From: Mycobacterium interjectum
GTDB lineage: Bacteria; Actinomycetota; Actinomycetes; Mycobacteriales; Mycobacteriaceae
Assembly: GCA_002102225.1 (NCBI GenBank)
Contig: LQPB01000082.1
Span: 52,989 to 116,988, forward strand
DNA: 64,000 nucleotides
Direction: 5' to 3'
This document shows positions 1 through 8,183 of the stretch, piece after piece (position 1 is the stretch's first letter; each line of letters opens with the position of its first letter). Position numbers and translations under genes: made by a program. The notes under the pieces were generated by a model, which saw only the letters and a list, made by a program, of their open reading frames with translations, did no database searches and had not been told where the DNA came from.

Positions 1-317
1 TCGCAGAACCCGGCCAGGATCTGGGCCCGGGCGCTCTGCAGCGCCTGCGAGCCGCTGGCGCACGCGGCGTAGCTCGAGCTGACCGGAATGCCGTTCCAGC
101 CCAGCTTCTGCGCGAACGTCGCGCCGGCGACGAAGCCCGGGTAGCCGTTGCGGATGGTGTCGGCCCCGGCGACGAGCTGGATCTGGTTCCAGTCCAGGCC
201 GGCCTCGGCCAGCGCGGCGCGCGCGGCGACGACCCCGTATTCGGTGAAGTCGCGGCCCCATTTGCCCCAGGGGTGCATCCCGGCGCCGAGGATGTACAGC
301 GGTTCGGGTGTGCTCAT
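1..317 (-). CDS. Thiolase-family lipid-transfer protein (Rv1627c type), partial
   Basis: This is the N-terminal 105 codons of a thiolase/SCP-x-like protein; the rest runs off the left edge. The translation starts MSTPEPLYILGAGMHPWGKW and contains the thiolase nucleophile region YAACASGSQAL with the conserved Cys. The start ATG (317-315) overlaps the stop of the upstream DUF35 gene in an ATGA arrangement, so the two are translationally coupled. Thiolase-DUF35 pairs are common in mycobacterial acyl-CoA and steroid catabolism, where the DUF35 protein partners the thiolase. I infer such a complex here. The substrate cannot be told from the sequence. Confidence 0.9.
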   Translation of the reverse strand, partial: MSTPEPLYILGAGMHPWGKWGRDFTEYGVVAARAALAEAGLDWNQIQLVAGADTIRNGYPGFVAGATFAQKLGWNGIPVSSSYAACASGSQALQSARAQILAGFC

Positions 318-757
318 GAGGCGATCCTCCACGCGTGCACGATGCGCTGCACGCCGTCGTCGTCGGTGAACAGCGGCATGGTGGTCAGCTCCATCTCCAT
401 GCCGACCTTGAGGTCGGCCGCCAGCGTCCCTTCGACCACCTTGCCCAGCACGATCAAACCCTCGTCGGCCAACTGCACGGCGGCGACGGCGAACGGCTCG
501 AAGGGGTCCGGGGAGGGGTACGGCGGGGGTGGCGCGTAACGGTTCTCGGTGTAGCTCCACAGCGTTCCGCGCGTCGACAGCGCGACGGACTCGAGGGTGT
601 CGTTGGCACAGGCCGGGTTGGGGCAGTTGTTCTCCCGGGGCGGGAAGACGTAGGTGCCGCACACGGGGCACTTGCTGCCGATCAAATGGGGGCTGCCGGC
701 CTCGTCGGTGGCGAACCATCCGTCGATCGCGGGTTCTTGGCTGGTGACCTCGGGCAC
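314..757 (-). CDS. DUF35 OB-fold / zinc-ribbon acyl-CoA-binding protein (Rv1628c type)
   Basis: 147 aa from a GTG start. The N-terminal third carries a rubredoxin-like zinc ribbon with two Cys pairs (CPVCG near residue 31 and CPNPAC near residue 45), followed by an OB-fold domain (about residues 60-140, containing GLIVLGKVVEG). This is the standard DUF35 layout. Such proteins form complexes with thiolase-like partners, and the downstream gene here, overlapping by 4 nt, is exactly that. It is transcribed divergently from polA across about 60 bp. Confidence 0.9.
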   Translation of the reverse strand: MPEVTSQEPAIDGWFATDEAGSPHLIGSKCPVCGTYVFPPRENNCPNPACANDTLESVALSTRGTLWSYTENRYAPPPPYPSPDPFEPFAVAAVQLADEGLIVLGKVVEGTLAADLKVGMEMELTTMPLFTDDDGVQRIVHAWRIAS

Positions 758-818
758 CCGCCAACACTACCAAGCGCTTGTTTGGGCACGCCAGGGCTCG
801 TCACACCAAGTGCCTAGA

Positions 819-3542
819 GTGAATGCCGTGCCCGCCGCCACCCCTCAAAAGACAGAGGAACAAGCCAAACCGACACTCATGCTGCTGGACGGCAATTCGC
901 TGGCGTTCCGGGCGTTCTACGCGCTGCCCGCCGAAAACTTCAAGACCCGCGGCGGCCTGACCACCAACGCGGTGTACGGCTTCACCGCCATGCTGATCAA
1001 CCTGCTGCGCAACGAGGCCCCCACGCACATCGCGGCCGCGTTCGACGTGTCGCGGCAGACCTTTCGCTCCGAGCGCTACCCCGAATACAAGGCCAACCGG
1101 TCGGCGACCCCCGACGAGTTCCACGGCCAGATCGACATCACCAAGGAAGTGCTCAACGCGCTGGGCATCACGGTGCTCTCCGAGCAGGGCTTCGAGGCCG
1201 ACGACCTCATCGCCACGCTGGCCACCCAGGCCGAAAACGAGGGCTACCGCGTGCTGGTGGTCAGCGGCGACCGCGACTCGCTGCAACTGGTCAGCGACGA
1301 CGTCACCGTGCTGTATCCCCGCAAGGGCGTCACCGAACTGACCCGGTTCACCCCCGAGGCGGTCGTCGAAAAATACGGCCTGACCCCCACGCAGTACCCC
1401 GACTTCGCCGCGCTGCGCGGCGATCCCAGCGACAACCTGCCCGGCATCCCCGGGGTCGGGGAGAAGACCGCGTCGAAGTGGATCGCCGAATACGGCTCGC
1501 TGCAGGGGCTGGTCGACCACGTCGACTCGGTGCGCGGCAAGGTCGGCGACGCGCTGCGGGCCAACCTGGCCGGTGTCATCCGCAACCGGGACCTCACCGA
1601 GCTGGTCAAGGACGTGCCGCTGGCCCAAACCCCCGACACGCTGCGGCTGCAGCCCTGGGACCGCGACCAGATCCACCGGCTCTTCGACGACCTGGAATTC
1701 CGGGTGCTGCGTGACCGGCTGTTCGAGACCCTGGTCGCGGTCGAGCCCGAGGTCGACGAGGGTTTCGACGTGCGCGGCGGCGCCCTCGAGCCCGGGACGG
1801 TCGGGCAGTGGCTGGCCGGGCACGCCGGCGACGGGCGCCGGGCCGGCCTGGCCGTGGCCGGCACCCATCTGCCGCACAGCGGGGACGCCACCGGCCTGGG
1901 CATCGCGGCCGCCGACGGCGACGGCGCCTACATCGACACCGCGACGCTGACCCCCGACGACGACGCCGCGCTCGCGGCCTGGCTGGCCGACCCCGCGAAG
2001 CCCAAAGCGCTGCACGAGGCCAAGCTCGCCATCCACGATCTGGCGGGCCGCGGCTGGACGCTGAACGGCATCAGCTCCGACACCGCGCTGGCGGCCTACC
2101 TGGTGCGGCCCGGGCAGCGCAGCTTCACCCTCGACGACCTCTCGCTGCGCTACCTGCGCCGCGAACTGCGCGCGGAAAGCCCTGAACAGCAACAGCTTTC
2201 GCTGCTCGACGACATCGAAGGCACCGACGAGCAGGCCGTCCAAACCCTGATCCTGCGGGCGCGCGCCGTGGTGGACCTGGCCGACGCGCTGGACGCCGAG
2301 CTGGATCGCATCGACTCCACCGCGTTGCTGGGCGAGATGGAGCTGCCCGTCCAGCAGGTGCTGGCCGACATGGAAAGCGCCGGCATCGCCGTCGATCTGC
2401 AGCTGCTGGGCGAGCTGCAAAGCCAGTTCGGCGATCAGATCCGCGACGCCGCCGAGGCGGCCTACGCCGTGATCGGCAAGCAGATCAACCTGGGCTCGCC
2501 CAAGCAGTTGCAGGTGGTGCTGTTCGACGAGCTCGGGATGCCCAAGACCAAGCGCACCAAGACCGGTTACACCACCGACGCGGACGCCCTGCAGTCGCTG
2601 TTCGACAAGACCGGGCACCCGTTCCTGCAGCACCTGCTGGCCCACCGCGACGTCACCCGGCTCAAGGTCACCGTCGACGGGTTGCTGAACTCGGTGGCCG
2701 CCGACGGCCGCATCCACACCACGTTCAACCAGACGATCGCGGCCACCGGCCGGCTGTCGTCGACCGAACCGAACCTGCAGAACATCCCGATCCGTACCGA
2801 GGAAGGCCGCCAGATCCGGGACGCGTTCGTGGTCGGCAAGGGTTACGACGAGCTGATGACGGCGGACTACAGCCAGATCGAGATGCGGATCATGGCGCAC
2901 CTGTCCCGCGACGAGGGCCTCATCGAGGCGTTCAACACGGGGGAGGACCTGCACTCCTTCGTCGCCTCGCGGGCGTTCGGCGTGCCGATCGAGGAGGTCA
3001 CCGGCGAGCTGCGGCGCCGGGTCAAGGCGATGTCGTACGGGCTGGCCTACGGGTTGAGCGCCTACGGGCTGGCCGCGCAGCTGAAGATCTCCACCGAGGA
3101 GGCCAAGGTCCAGATGGACCAGTACTTCGCCCGCTTCGGCGGGGTGCGCGACTACCTGATGGACGTCGTCGAGCAGGCCCGCAAGGACGGCTACACCTCG
3201 ACGGTGCTGGGCCGCCGCCGCTACCTGCCCGAGCTGGACAGCAGCAACCGCCAGGTGCGCGAGGCCGCCGAACGGGCGGCGCTCAACGCGCCCATCCAGG
3301 GCAGCGCCGCCGACATCATCAAGGTGGCGATGATCGAGGTCGACAAGGCGATCAAAGAGGCCGGGCTGGCGTCCCGCATGCTGTTGCAGGTGCACGACGA
3401 ACTGTTGTTCGAGATCGCGCCCGGCGAGCGGGAGCGGGTCGAGGCGCTGGCCCGCGAGAAGATGGGCGGCGCCTACCCGCTGGACGTCCCGCTGGAGGTG
3501 TCGGTGGGCTACGGGCGCTCCTGGGACTCCGCCGCGCACTAA
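819..3542 (+). CDS. polA: DNA polymerase I
   Basis: About 907 aa, matching mycobacterial PolA (about 904). Order: 5'-3' exonuclease domain (TLMLLDGNSLAFRAFYALPA near the N-terminus; ALRGDPSDNLPGIPGVG helix-hairpin-helix), a degenerate 3'-5' exonuclease-like domain, and a polymerase domain with motif A DYSQIEMRIMAHLS, motif B RRRVKAMSYGLAYG and motif C QVHDELLFE. It fills gaps in repair and processes Okazaki fragments. The reading frame is open upstream to 654, but that stretch overlaps the divergent DUF35 gene and is not family-like. GTG at 819 (MNAVPAATPQK) or GTG at 828 (MPAATPQK, 904 aa) is the likely start, and no strong ribosome site decides between them. Confidence 0.97.
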   Translation: MNAVPAATPQKTEEQAKPTLMLLDGNSLAFRAFYALPAENFKTRGGLTTNAVYGFTAMLINLLRNEAPTHIAAAFDVSRQTFRSERYPEYKANRSATPDEFHGQIDITKEVLNALGITVLSEQGFEADDLIATLATQAENEGYRVLVVSGDRDSLQLVSDDVTVLYPRKGVTELTRFTPEAVVEKYGLTPTQYPDFAALRGDPSDNLPGIPGVGEKTASKWIAEYGSLQGLVDHVDSVRGKVGDALRANLAGVIRNRDLTELVKDVPLAQTPDTLRLQPWDRDQIHRLFDDLEFRVLRDRLFETLVAVEPEVDEGFDVRGGALEPGTVGQWLAGHAGDGRRAGLAVAGTHLPHSGDATGLGIAAADGDGAYIDTATLTPDDDAALAAWLADPAKPKALHEAKLAIHDLAGRGWTLNGISSDTALAAYLVRPGQRSFTLDDLSLRYLRRELRAESPEQQQLSLLDDIEGTDEQAVQTLILRARAVVDLADALDAELDRIDSTALLGEMELPVQQVLADMESAGIAVDLQLLGELQSQFGDQIRDAAEAAYAVIGKQINLGSPKQLQVVLFDELGMPKTKRTKTGYTTDADALQSLFDKTGHPFLQHLLAHRDVTRLKVTVDGLLNSVAADGRIHTTFNQTIAATGRLSSTEPNLQNIPIRTEEGRQIRDAFVVGKGYDELMTADYSQIEMRIMAHLSRDEGLIEAFNTGEDLHSFVASRAFGVPIEEVTGELRRRVKAMSYGLAYGLSAYGLAAQLKISTEEAKVQMDQYFARFGGVRDYLMDVVEQARKDGYTSTVLGRRRYLPELDSSNRQVREAAERAALNAPIQGSAADIIKVAMIEVDKAIKEAGLASRMLLQVHDELLFEIAPGERERVEALAREKMGGAYPLDVPLEVSVGYGRSWDSAAH

Positions 3543-3625
3543 CGCCGCCGGTGTAACGTGAGGGCGAAAAATCGGCCGGAAATTCGCCGTGGCGTTACAT
3601 TCCCTTCAGCATGTAGCGGCCGAGT

Positions 3626-3662
3626 TTGTCCAGCTAGTGCCCTGTCGAGTAGCCTCGACAGG
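3626..3662 (+). promoter_or_regulatory. Candidate rpsA promoter with perfect 8-bp inverted repeat
   Basis: TTGTCC (3626-3631) and TAGCCT (3650-3655), 18 bp apart, form a plausible SigA-type promoter 60-90 bp before rpsA. A perfect inverted repeat CCTGTCGA / TCGACAGG (3641-3648 and 3655-3662, 6-nt centre) spans the -10 element. It could be an operator or, if transcription starts further upstream, an RNA hairpin in the rpsA leader. The polA-rpsA gap (3543-3714) contains nothing else that I recognise. Confidence 0.45.
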
Positions 3663-3714
3663 TAAATCCCAGTTTTATCCCTACGACCTCACCTGTCCGG
3701 AGCAACCCAACAAC

Positions 3715-5160
3715 ATGCCGAGTCCCACCGTCACCTCGCCGCAAGTAGCCGTCAACGACATTGGCTCGAGCGAGGATTTTCTCGCCGCAATAGACAAAAC
3801 GATCAAGTACTTCAACGATGGCGACATCGTCGAAGGCACCATCGTCAAAGTGGACCGGGACGAGGTGCTCCTCGACATCGGCTACAAGACCGAAGGGGTC
3901 ATCCCCGCCCGCGAGCTCTCCATCAAGCACGACGTCGACCCCAACGAGGTCGTTTCCGTCGGCGATGAGGTCGAGGCCCTCGTCCTCACCAAGGAGGACA
4001 AAGAGGGCCGGCTGATCCTCTCCAAGAAGCGCGCGCAGTACGAGCGCGCCTGGGGCACCATCGAGGCGCTCAAGGAGAAGGACGAGGCCGTCAAGGGCAC
4101 GGTCATCGAGGTGGTCAAGGGTGGCCTGATCCTCGACATCGGGTTGCGCGGCTTCCTGCCCGCCTCGCTGGTCGAGATGCGCCGCGTCCGCGATCTGCAG
4201 CCGTACATCGGCAAGGAGATCGAAGCCAAGATCATCGAGCTGGACAAGAACCGCAACAACGTGGTGCTGTCGCGGCGGGCCTGGCTGGAGCAGACCCAGT
4301 CCGAGGTGCGCAGCGAGTTCCTCAACCAGCTGCAGAAGGGCAGCATCCGCAAGGGTGTGGTGTCCTCCATCGTCAACTTCGGCGCGTTCGTCGACCTCGG
4401 CGGTGTGGACGGCCTGGTGCACGTCTCCGAACTGTCCTGGAAGCACATCGACCACCCGTCCGAGGTGGTACAGGTGGGCGACGAGGTCACCGTCGAGGTG
4501 CTCGACGTCGACATGGACCGCGAGCGGGTTTCGTTGTCGCTCAAGGCGACCCAGGAAGATCCGTGGCGGCACTTCGCCCGCACCCACGCCATCGGCCAGA
4601 TCGTGCCCGGCAAGGTCACCAAGCTGGTTCCCTTCGGCGCGTTCGTGCGCGTCGAGGAGGGCATCGAGGGCCTGGTGCACATCTCCGAGCTGGCCGAGCG
4701 CCACGTCGAGGTGCCCGACCAGGTGGTCGCGGTGGGCGACGATGCGATGGTCAAGGTCATCGACATCGACCTGGAGCGCCGCCGAATCTCGTTGTCGCTC
4801 AAGCAGGCCAACGAGGACTACACCGAGGAATTCGACCCGGCGAAGTACGGCATGGCCGACAGCTACGACGAGCAGGGCAACTACATCTTCCCCGAGGGCT
4901 TCGACTCCGAGACCAACGAATGGCTGGAAGGCTTCGACAAGCAGCGCAACGAGTGGGAGGCCCGCTACGCGGAGGCCGAGCGTCGGCACAAGATGCACAC
5001 CGCGCAGATGGAAAAGTTCGCGGCGGCCGAGGCGGCCGGGCACGGCGGTGGCGAGCAGTCGCCCGGCAACGGCGCTCCGCCGGAGAAGGCGGCCGGTGGA
5101 TCGCTGGCCAGCGACGCCCAGTTGGCGGCCCTGCGGGAAAAGCTCGCCGGCAACGCGTAA
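3715..5160 (+). CDS. rpsA: 30S ribosomal protein S1
   Basis: 481 aa from ATG 3715 (MPSPTVTSPQVAVNDIG), identical in length to M. tuberculosis RpsA. It has four S1/OB RNA-binding repeats (about residues 33-105, 122-188, 209-277, 294-363), with hallmark stretches such as GVVSSIVNFGAFVDLGGVDG and GKVTKLVPFGAFVRVEEG. A poorly conserved charged C-terminal tail follows. The open frame extends upstream to 3589, but that part is non-coding leader. S1 binds mRNA on the 30S subunit, and in M. tuberculosis it has also been discussed as a target connected with pyrazinoic acid and trans-translation. coaE follows 12 nt after the stop. Confidence 0.97.
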   Translation: MPSPTVTSPQVAVNDIGSSEDFLAAIDKTIKYFNDGDIVEGTIVKVDRDEVLLDIGYKTEGVIPARELSIKHDVDPNEVVSVGDEVEALVLTKEDKEGRLILSKKRAQYERAWGTIEALKEKDEAVKGTVIEVVKGGLILDIGLRGFLPASLVEMRRVRDLQPYIGKEIEAKIIELDKNRNNVVLSRRAWLEQTQSEVRSEFLNQLQKGSIRKGVVSSIVNFGAFVDLGGVDGLVHVSELSWKHIDHPSEVVQVGDEVTVEVLDVDMDRERVSLSLKATQEDPWRHFARTHAIGQIVPGKVTKLVPFGAFVRVEEGIEGLVHISELAERHVEVPDQVVAVGDDAMVKVIDIDLERRRISLSLKQANEDYTEEFDPAKYGMADSYDEQGNYIFPEGFDSETNEWLEGFDKQRNEWEARYAEAERRHKMHTAQMEKFAAAEAAGHGGGEQSPGNGAPPEKAAGGSLASDAQLAALREKLAGNA

Positions 5161-5172
5161 CCGCCTTCGCGC

Positions 5173-6387
5173 ATGCTCCGCATCGGGCTGACCGGCGGCA
5201 TCGGCGCCGGCAAGTCGGCGGTGTCGGCCACCTTCGCGAAGTGCGGTGCGGTCATCGTCGACGGCGACGTCATCGCGCGCGAGGTGGTCCAGCCGGGCAC
5301 CGAGGGCCTCAAGGCGCTCGTCGAGGCGTTCGGTGACGACATCCTGCTTCCCGACGGATCGCTGGATCGTCCGGCCTTGGCCGCCAAGGCTTTTCGCGAC
5401 GACGAGGCGCGCCAGCGGCTGAACGGGATCGTCCACCCGCTGGTGGGCAAGCGGCGCGCGGAGATCATCGCGTCGGTGCCCGACGATTCGGTGGTCGTCG
5501 AAGACATTCCGCTGCTGGTGGAATCCGGGATGGCACCGCTGTTCCCGCTCGTGGTCGTGGTGCACGCCGACGTCGAGGTGCGGGTGCGACGGCTGGTCGA
5601 CCAACGCGGGATGCCCGAGGAGGACGCCCGCGCCAGGATCGCCGCCCAGGCCAGCGACGAGCAGCGCCGCGCGGTCGCCGACATCTGGCTGGACAACTCG
5701 GGCAGCCCGGAGGACCTGGCGCAGCGGGCCCACGACGTGTGGGACAACCGGATCGTGCCGTTCGCCCACAACCTCAGCGCGCGCCAAATCGCGAGGGCGC
5801 CCGCGCGACTGGTGCCGGCCGACCCGAGTTGGCCCGACCAGGCGCGGCGCATCGTCAACCGGCTGCAAACGGCCTGCGGCCACCGGGCGCTGCGCGTCGA
5901 CCACATCGGTTCCACCGCGCTGCCCGCCCTGGACGCCAAGGACGTGATCGACATCCAGATCACCGTCGAATCGCTCGCGGTCGCCGACGAACTCGCCGAA
6001 CCCTTGTTGGCCGCCGGTTACCCACGCATCGAGCACCTCACCGAAGACGTCGCCAAGGACGATGCGCGCAGCACCGTCGAGCGCTACGACCACAGCGACG
6101 ATCCGGGACTGTGGCGCAAGCGCATTCACGCCTCCGCCGACCCCGGTCGGCCCACCAACGTGCACCTCCGGGTGGACGGCTGGCCCAACCAGCAATTCGC
6201 CCTGCTGTTCGTCGCGTGGCTGCGGGCCGACACCGGCGCGCGCGCCGACTACCTGGCCGTCAAGCTCAAGGCCGAACGGGCGGCGGGCGGTGACATCGCG
6301 CCCTACGTCGACGCCAAGGAGCCGTGGTACCCCGACGCCTACCGGCGGGCGTGGGAGTGGGCCGACTCAACCGGATGGCAGCCCTAG
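5173..6387 (+). CDS. coaE: Dephospho-CoA kinase fused to a GrpB (UPF0157) domain
   Basis: 404 aa. The N-terminal half is a P-loop kinase (GLTGGIGAGKS, residues 5-15) catalysing the last step of CoA synthesis, phosphorylation of dephospho-CoA. Residues about 200-390 are a GrpB/UPF0157 nucleotidyltransferase-fold domain (RVDHIGSTALPALDAKDVIDIQI; NVHLRVDG). The fusion is typical of mycobacteria (M. tuberculosis CoaE about 407 aa), whereas most bacteria have a 200-aa CoaE. The C-terminal domain is thought to act in folding or regulation of the kinase. It lies 12 nt after rpsA, probably in the same transcript, and its 3' end overlaps the convergent Rv1632c-like gene by 21 nt. Confidence 0.96.
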   Translation: MLRIGLTGGIGAGKSAVSATFAKCGAVIVDGDVIAREVVQPGTEGLKALVEAFGDDILLPDGSLDRPALAAKAFRDDEARQRLNGIVHPLVGKRRAEIIASVPDDSVVVEDIPLLVESGMAPLFPLVVVVHADVEVRVRRLVDQRGMPEEDARARIAAQASDEQRRAVADIWLDNSGSPEDLAQRAHDVWDNRIVPFAHNLSARQIARAPARLVPADPSWPDQARRIVNRLQTACGHRALRVDHIGSTALPALDAKDVIDIQITVESLAVADELAEPLLAAGYPRIEHLTEDVAKDDARSTVERYDHSDDPGLWRKRIHASADPGRPTNVHLRVDGWPNQQFALLFVAWLRADTGARADYLAVKLKAERAAGGDIAPYVDAKEPWYPDAYRRAWEWADSTGWQP

Positions 6388-6801
6388 CCGGTCCGGCGTC
6401 GCGCCGCACTGCAGCACACCGTTCTTGGGGTCCGCATTGCCGGGCGTTGGCCTGACGAACTGATCGAGCTGGGTGAAGACGTTGTCGTCCACGTCGATCT
6501 CGCAATGCACATTCGCCGAGTAGGGGAAATGCAGCACGATCTGCATGCCGGCCTGCTCTGGATCGGGCAACACCGTGTTGGCCTCGAACACGTTGCCGGG
6601 CATCGAGGGAAGGTTGGTGCTGTTCGTCCGGTTGCCGTTGATCACGAAGATGGCCTGGCTGCCGGTGGTCAGCGCATCGATCCGGGCGCGGTAGGTGATG
6701 TTGTGCAGGTCCGCCCGGGCGGTTGCCGGGGTTAGCTGGGAGCACGCCGCGATCACGGTCAGGGCGGCGATCGGCATCCAACTGCGCTTGCTGGGGCTCA
6801 T
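6367..6801 (-). CDS. Conserved secreted protein (Rv1632c type)
   Basis: 144 aa from ATG 6801. The N-terminus (MSPSKRSWMPIAALTVIAAC) is a signal peptide: basic start, hydrophobic core, a Cys that could be a lipobox remnant, then an Ala-rich region ending ATARA. The mature part has two Cys (NVHCEIDV and VLQCGAT) that could form a disulfide. Length and position after coaE match Rv1632c (about 147 aa). No function is known. The open frame continues upstream of 6801, but that part overlaps the glycosylase pseudogene and lacks a signal sequence. Confidence 0.8.
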   Translation of the reverse strand: MSPSKRSWMPIAALTVIAACSQLTPATARADLHNITYRARIDALTTGSQAIFVINGNRTNSTNLPSMPGNVFEANTVLPDPEQAGMQIVLHFPYSANVHCEIDVDDNVFTQLDQFVRPTPGNADPKNGVLQCGATPDRLGLPSG

Positions 6802-6812
6802 AGCAGCCGAGA

Positions 6813-7297
6813 TTACCCGGGCTGGCAGCGTGGGCACCACAGCGACGTCCGGCCGCGGCAGTCCCGGGACCCGGCGGTGCCGCAGCGCGGACAGGACGGG
6901 TCCGGCTCGTCGCGCACCCCGGTGAGCCATCGCGGCAGACCCGGGACCCGGCGGTACCGCACCGACGTGCGCAGCACCGACGCCATGGCCGCGTGCAGGC
7001 GCTTGACGCGGCCGGGGTCCAAGCCGGCAACCGGGCGGCGCCGTCGGCGGTGTAGTACGGGTGCCCCGTCATGCCGCTGTGCACCAGAAGCGTCGGGCCG
7101 TCCGTCGGCAGCATCAGCCACTTGCCGCGCCGTCGTGGGGGATCGAAACGCCGGCCACCCCGGTGCCGGCCCAGCGCCGCGGCGGTGGTGTTGCGCAGCA
7201 CGTCGGGATCGTGAACCTGCACCCGCCGAATCCGCCGTCCCGGCAGCATGTCGGCCTGCCGGCGCCGAAACCCTTCCACGTCGGGCAGTTCAGGCAT
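6813..7297 (-). pseudogene. Fpg/Nei DNA glycosylase remnant (internal deletion plus frameshift)
   Basis: From ATG 7297 the frame reads MPELPDVEGFRR, the classic Fpg/Nei start with catalytic Pro2 and Glu3, continuing to LVHSGMTGHPYY. It then leaves the family. In a second frame (about 7040-6816) the C-terminus resumes with the end of the helix-2-turn-helix region (RVKRLHAAMASVLRTSVR) and the zinc finger CPRC...CPRC. About 110 residues of the middle are missing, and the joined parts are out of frame, so no functional enzyme can be made. Its start overlaps the polymerase stop by 8 nt, so it was the last gene of the repair operon. Confidence 0.8.
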
Positions 7298-8183
7298 GCA
7301 GCTTCGCCAGGCGCCGCGCGGGACCGGTCAAGGAGCGGGCGTGCCGGAACATGCCGGCCCACGGATCCGGCCGCCCGGCAAGCCTTTTGGGAATATCGCC
7401 GATCGTGAACCGATCCGCCCGCAGGCCGCGGGCGTCCATCTCGTCCCACTCCAGCGGCGTCGCCACCGGCGCGCCCCGGCGGGCCCGGACCGAGTACGGC
7501 GCAACCGCGGTCTGCGCGTAGGCGTTTCGCATGATGTCGAGGTACACCCGGTCGCCGCGCTTGTTCTTGCGGGCTTCCACGGTGCGATGCGCGGCGTCGT
7601 CGGCGGCCACCACCTCGGCCACCCCGCGGGCGAATTGCCGGGCGGCGTCGAAATCGGCGTCGGGGCGCAGGGGCGTCACGACGTGCAACCCCCGCGATCC
7701 GGTGGTCTGCACGTAGCACGCCAGCCCGAGGTCGTCCAGGACGCCTGCCACCGTGCGTGCCGTCGCGCGCACCACGGCGAAGTCGCTGTCGGACGGGTCG
7801 AGGTCGAAAACCAGCCGGTCGGGGTTATCCAGTCGCTGCCGCCGCGACTGCCACACGTGCAGCGTGACGCAGTTCTGGTTGGCCAGCCAGCGCAACGCTT
7901 CCGGGCGTTCTGCCACGGGATGCACCACGGTGCCGCCGTCCTCTTTGGCGACCTCGACGCGGCCCATCCAGTCGGGCAGCGAATCGGCGAAATCCTGCTG
8001 CACCCAGCCTTGCTCGCCGATGCCGCGTGGGAACCGTTGCACGGTGAGCGCCCTGCCCTTGAGGTGCCGCAGCATCGTGTCGGCCACCTCGCCGTAGTAG
8101 TCGACCAGTTCGCCCTTGGTGATCCCGTCCGCCGGGAACACCACCCGGTCCGGGTGGGTGACCTCGAGCGCGATGCGGGGCAT
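7290..8183 (-). CDS. LigD-type primase-polymerase (stand-alone)
   Basis: 297 aa from ATG 8183 (MPRIALEVTHPDRVVFP). This is the archaeo-eukaryotic primase fold seen in the POL domain of LigD: acidic metal motif DRLVFDLDPS, TGSRGLHVV nucleotide-binding motif, and third acidic residue in RVYLDIMRN. Such enzymes add ribo- or deoxynucleotides during non-homologous end joining and gap repair. The start overlaps the ligase stop as ATGA, so it is co-translated with the ligase. M. tuberculosis fuses these activities in LigD (Rv0938) and also has separate POL proteins. Confidence 0.9.
   Translation of the reverse strand: MPRIALEVTHPDRVVFPADGITKGELVDYYGEVADTMLRHLKGRALTVQRFPRGIGEQGWVQQDFADSLPDWMGRVEVAKEDGGTVVHPVAERPEALRWLANQNCVTLHVWQSRRQRLDNPDRLVFDLDPSDSDFAVVRATARTVAGVLDDLGLACYVQTTGSRGLHVVTPLRPDADFDAARQFARGVAEVVAADDAAHRTVEARKNKRGDRVYLDIMRNAYAQTAVAPYSVRARRGAPVATPLEWDEMDARGLRADRFTIGDIPKRLAGRPDPWAGMFRHARSLTGPARRLAKLHA

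Noticed and set aside
801..3539. 912-codon open frame antisense to polA
   Set aside because: High GC leaves the antisense frame open; the product is low-complexity (Val, Gly, Arg, Gln-rich) with no family motif, and polA is certain on the other strand. The same applies to long antisense frames at 3634-6195, 13359-15089, 15004-16920 and 21939-23642.
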